Source: Halobacteriales archaeon QS_6_71_20 (GTDB lineage Archaea > Halobacteriota > Halobacteria > Halobacteriales > Haloferacaceae). From it: a stretch of DNA of 64,000 nucleotides. The stretch lies in contig PXRU01000010.1 in the NCBI GenBank assembly GCA_003020945.1, forward strand, positions 1 to 64,000. Direction: 5' to 3'. The position numbers and the translations under genes were made by a program. Every line of letters starts with the position of its first letter. Positions within the stretch are counted from its first letter, which is position 1. This document shows positions 63,696 to 64,000 of this stretch, piece after piece. The notes under the pieces were generated by a model. The model saw only the letters and a program-made list of their open reading frames with translations, made no database searches and was not told the DNA's origin.

Positions 63696-64000
63696 ATGAG
63701 CTACGACATCGCCGACCGTCCCGAGGAGGGCGAGGCCATCACCCTCGCCGACGAGGAGACGGGAGCGCTCGACGTCCCCGCGAACCCGGTCGTCCCGATC
63801 ATCCACGGCGACGGGATCGGCACCGACGTCGGCCCGGCCGCCCAGCGGGTGCTCGACGCCGCCGCCGAGGCGACGGGCCGCTCCATCGCGTGGATGCGCG
63901 TCTACGCCGGCGAGAGCGCACGCGAGCGCTACGGCGAGCACCTCCCGGACGAGACGGTCGAGGCGTTCCGCGAGTTCCGCGTCGGCATCAAGGGCCCGCT
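63696..64000 (+). CDS. icd: Isocitrate dehydrogenase (3' end outside window)
   Basis: The first 101 residues are visible, start MSYDIADRPEEGEAITL, then VVPIIHGDGIGTDVGPAAQRVLDAA, the N-terminal motif of NADP-dependent isocitrate dehydrogenase. VYAGESARERYGEHLPDETVEAFR follows. It converts isocitrate to 2-oxoglutarate in the TCA cycle. A GGCTTTTTCG box at about 63661-63669, near 30 nt before the ATG, is the likely promoter. The rest lies beyond the window. Confidence 0.93.
   Translation, partial: MSYDIADRPEEGEAITLADEETGALDVPANPVVPIIHGDGIGTDVGPAAQRVLDAAAEATGRSIAWMRVYAGESARERYGEHLPDETVEAFREFRVGIKGP

Overview
This window is a stretch of a high-GC haloarchaeal chromosome (class Halobacteria). The evidence is an archaeal information-processing gene set (L44e, S27e, aIF2-alpha, Nop10, archaeal DnaG, an intein-bearing PolB, Mre11/Rad50), acidic proteins, Tat-exported halocyanin, many haloarchaea-only DUF proteins, and short TATA-like boxes about 26-30 nt upstream of start codons, as expected for leaderless mRNAs. 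The gene content would fit a Haloferacales-type genome, but I cannot place the genus.

Layout. 1-7.1 kb: partial metallophosphoesterase, a coiled-coil protein with a long structured leader, SppA-like protease, a DUF373 membrane protein, small membrane proteins, an aldo/keto reductase and a PAC2-family chaperone. 7.1-8.5 kb: an insertion (decayed gene plus archaeal signal peptidase I) that separates PAC2 from the conserved L44e-S27e-aIF2alpha-Nop10 cluster (8.5-10.1 kb). 10.2-18.6 kb: geranylgeranyl reductase-like enzyme, second DUF373 paralogue, a GC-rich inverted-repeat intergenic element, phosphoglycerate mutase, DnaG, a YqcI-like protein, a cysteine hydrolase and a winged-helix regulator. 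18.8-25.5 kb: SPFH/NfeD pair, pyruvate kinase with a TrmB-type operator, and a glycosyltransferase-flippase fusion. 25.5-31.8 kb: DUF84 NTPase and the mre11-rad50 operon. 32.3-36.3 kb: PolB carrying a full intein in the YGDTDS motif. 36.5-40.1 kb: SufC-SufB-SufD iron-sulfur assembly operon. 40.3-44.4 kb: a saccharopine-dehydrogenase-like reductase, an MFS exporter, and a ferritin-like/SirR metal-regulation pair.

44.46-46.43 kb is the clearest accessory region: a tRNA-Gln whose 3' end is repeated (15 of 16 bases) 1.9 kb downstream, bracketing an AT-richer two-gene cassette. The upstream gene encodes a C39-like cysteine peptidase with a complete Gln/Cys/His/Asp set; its partner is an unrecognised protein with winged-helix-like segments. 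No integrase is present. This is my best candidate for an undescribed system.

46.7-64 kb: BrkB-like membrane protein, two tiny membrane proteins, endonuclease III, a respiratory cytochrome bc cluster (split cytochrome b, membrane-anchored halocyanin and four or five accessory membrane proteins, with no Rieske gene in view), a CDF metal transporter, the tRNA methylthiotransferase of the CDKAL1/e-MtaB type, DeoC, DUF63, GNAT, then a three-gene minus-strand operon. That operon encodes a Gfo/Idh/MocA-aldo/keto reductase fusion followed by two broken genes (a CDP-alcohol phosphatidyltransferase with an internal deletion, and an isoaspartyl peptidase/asparaginase with a frameshift in a six-base homopolymer). 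The window ends inside isocitrate dehydrogenase.

DUF assignments are from memory of haloarchaeal families and were not searched.
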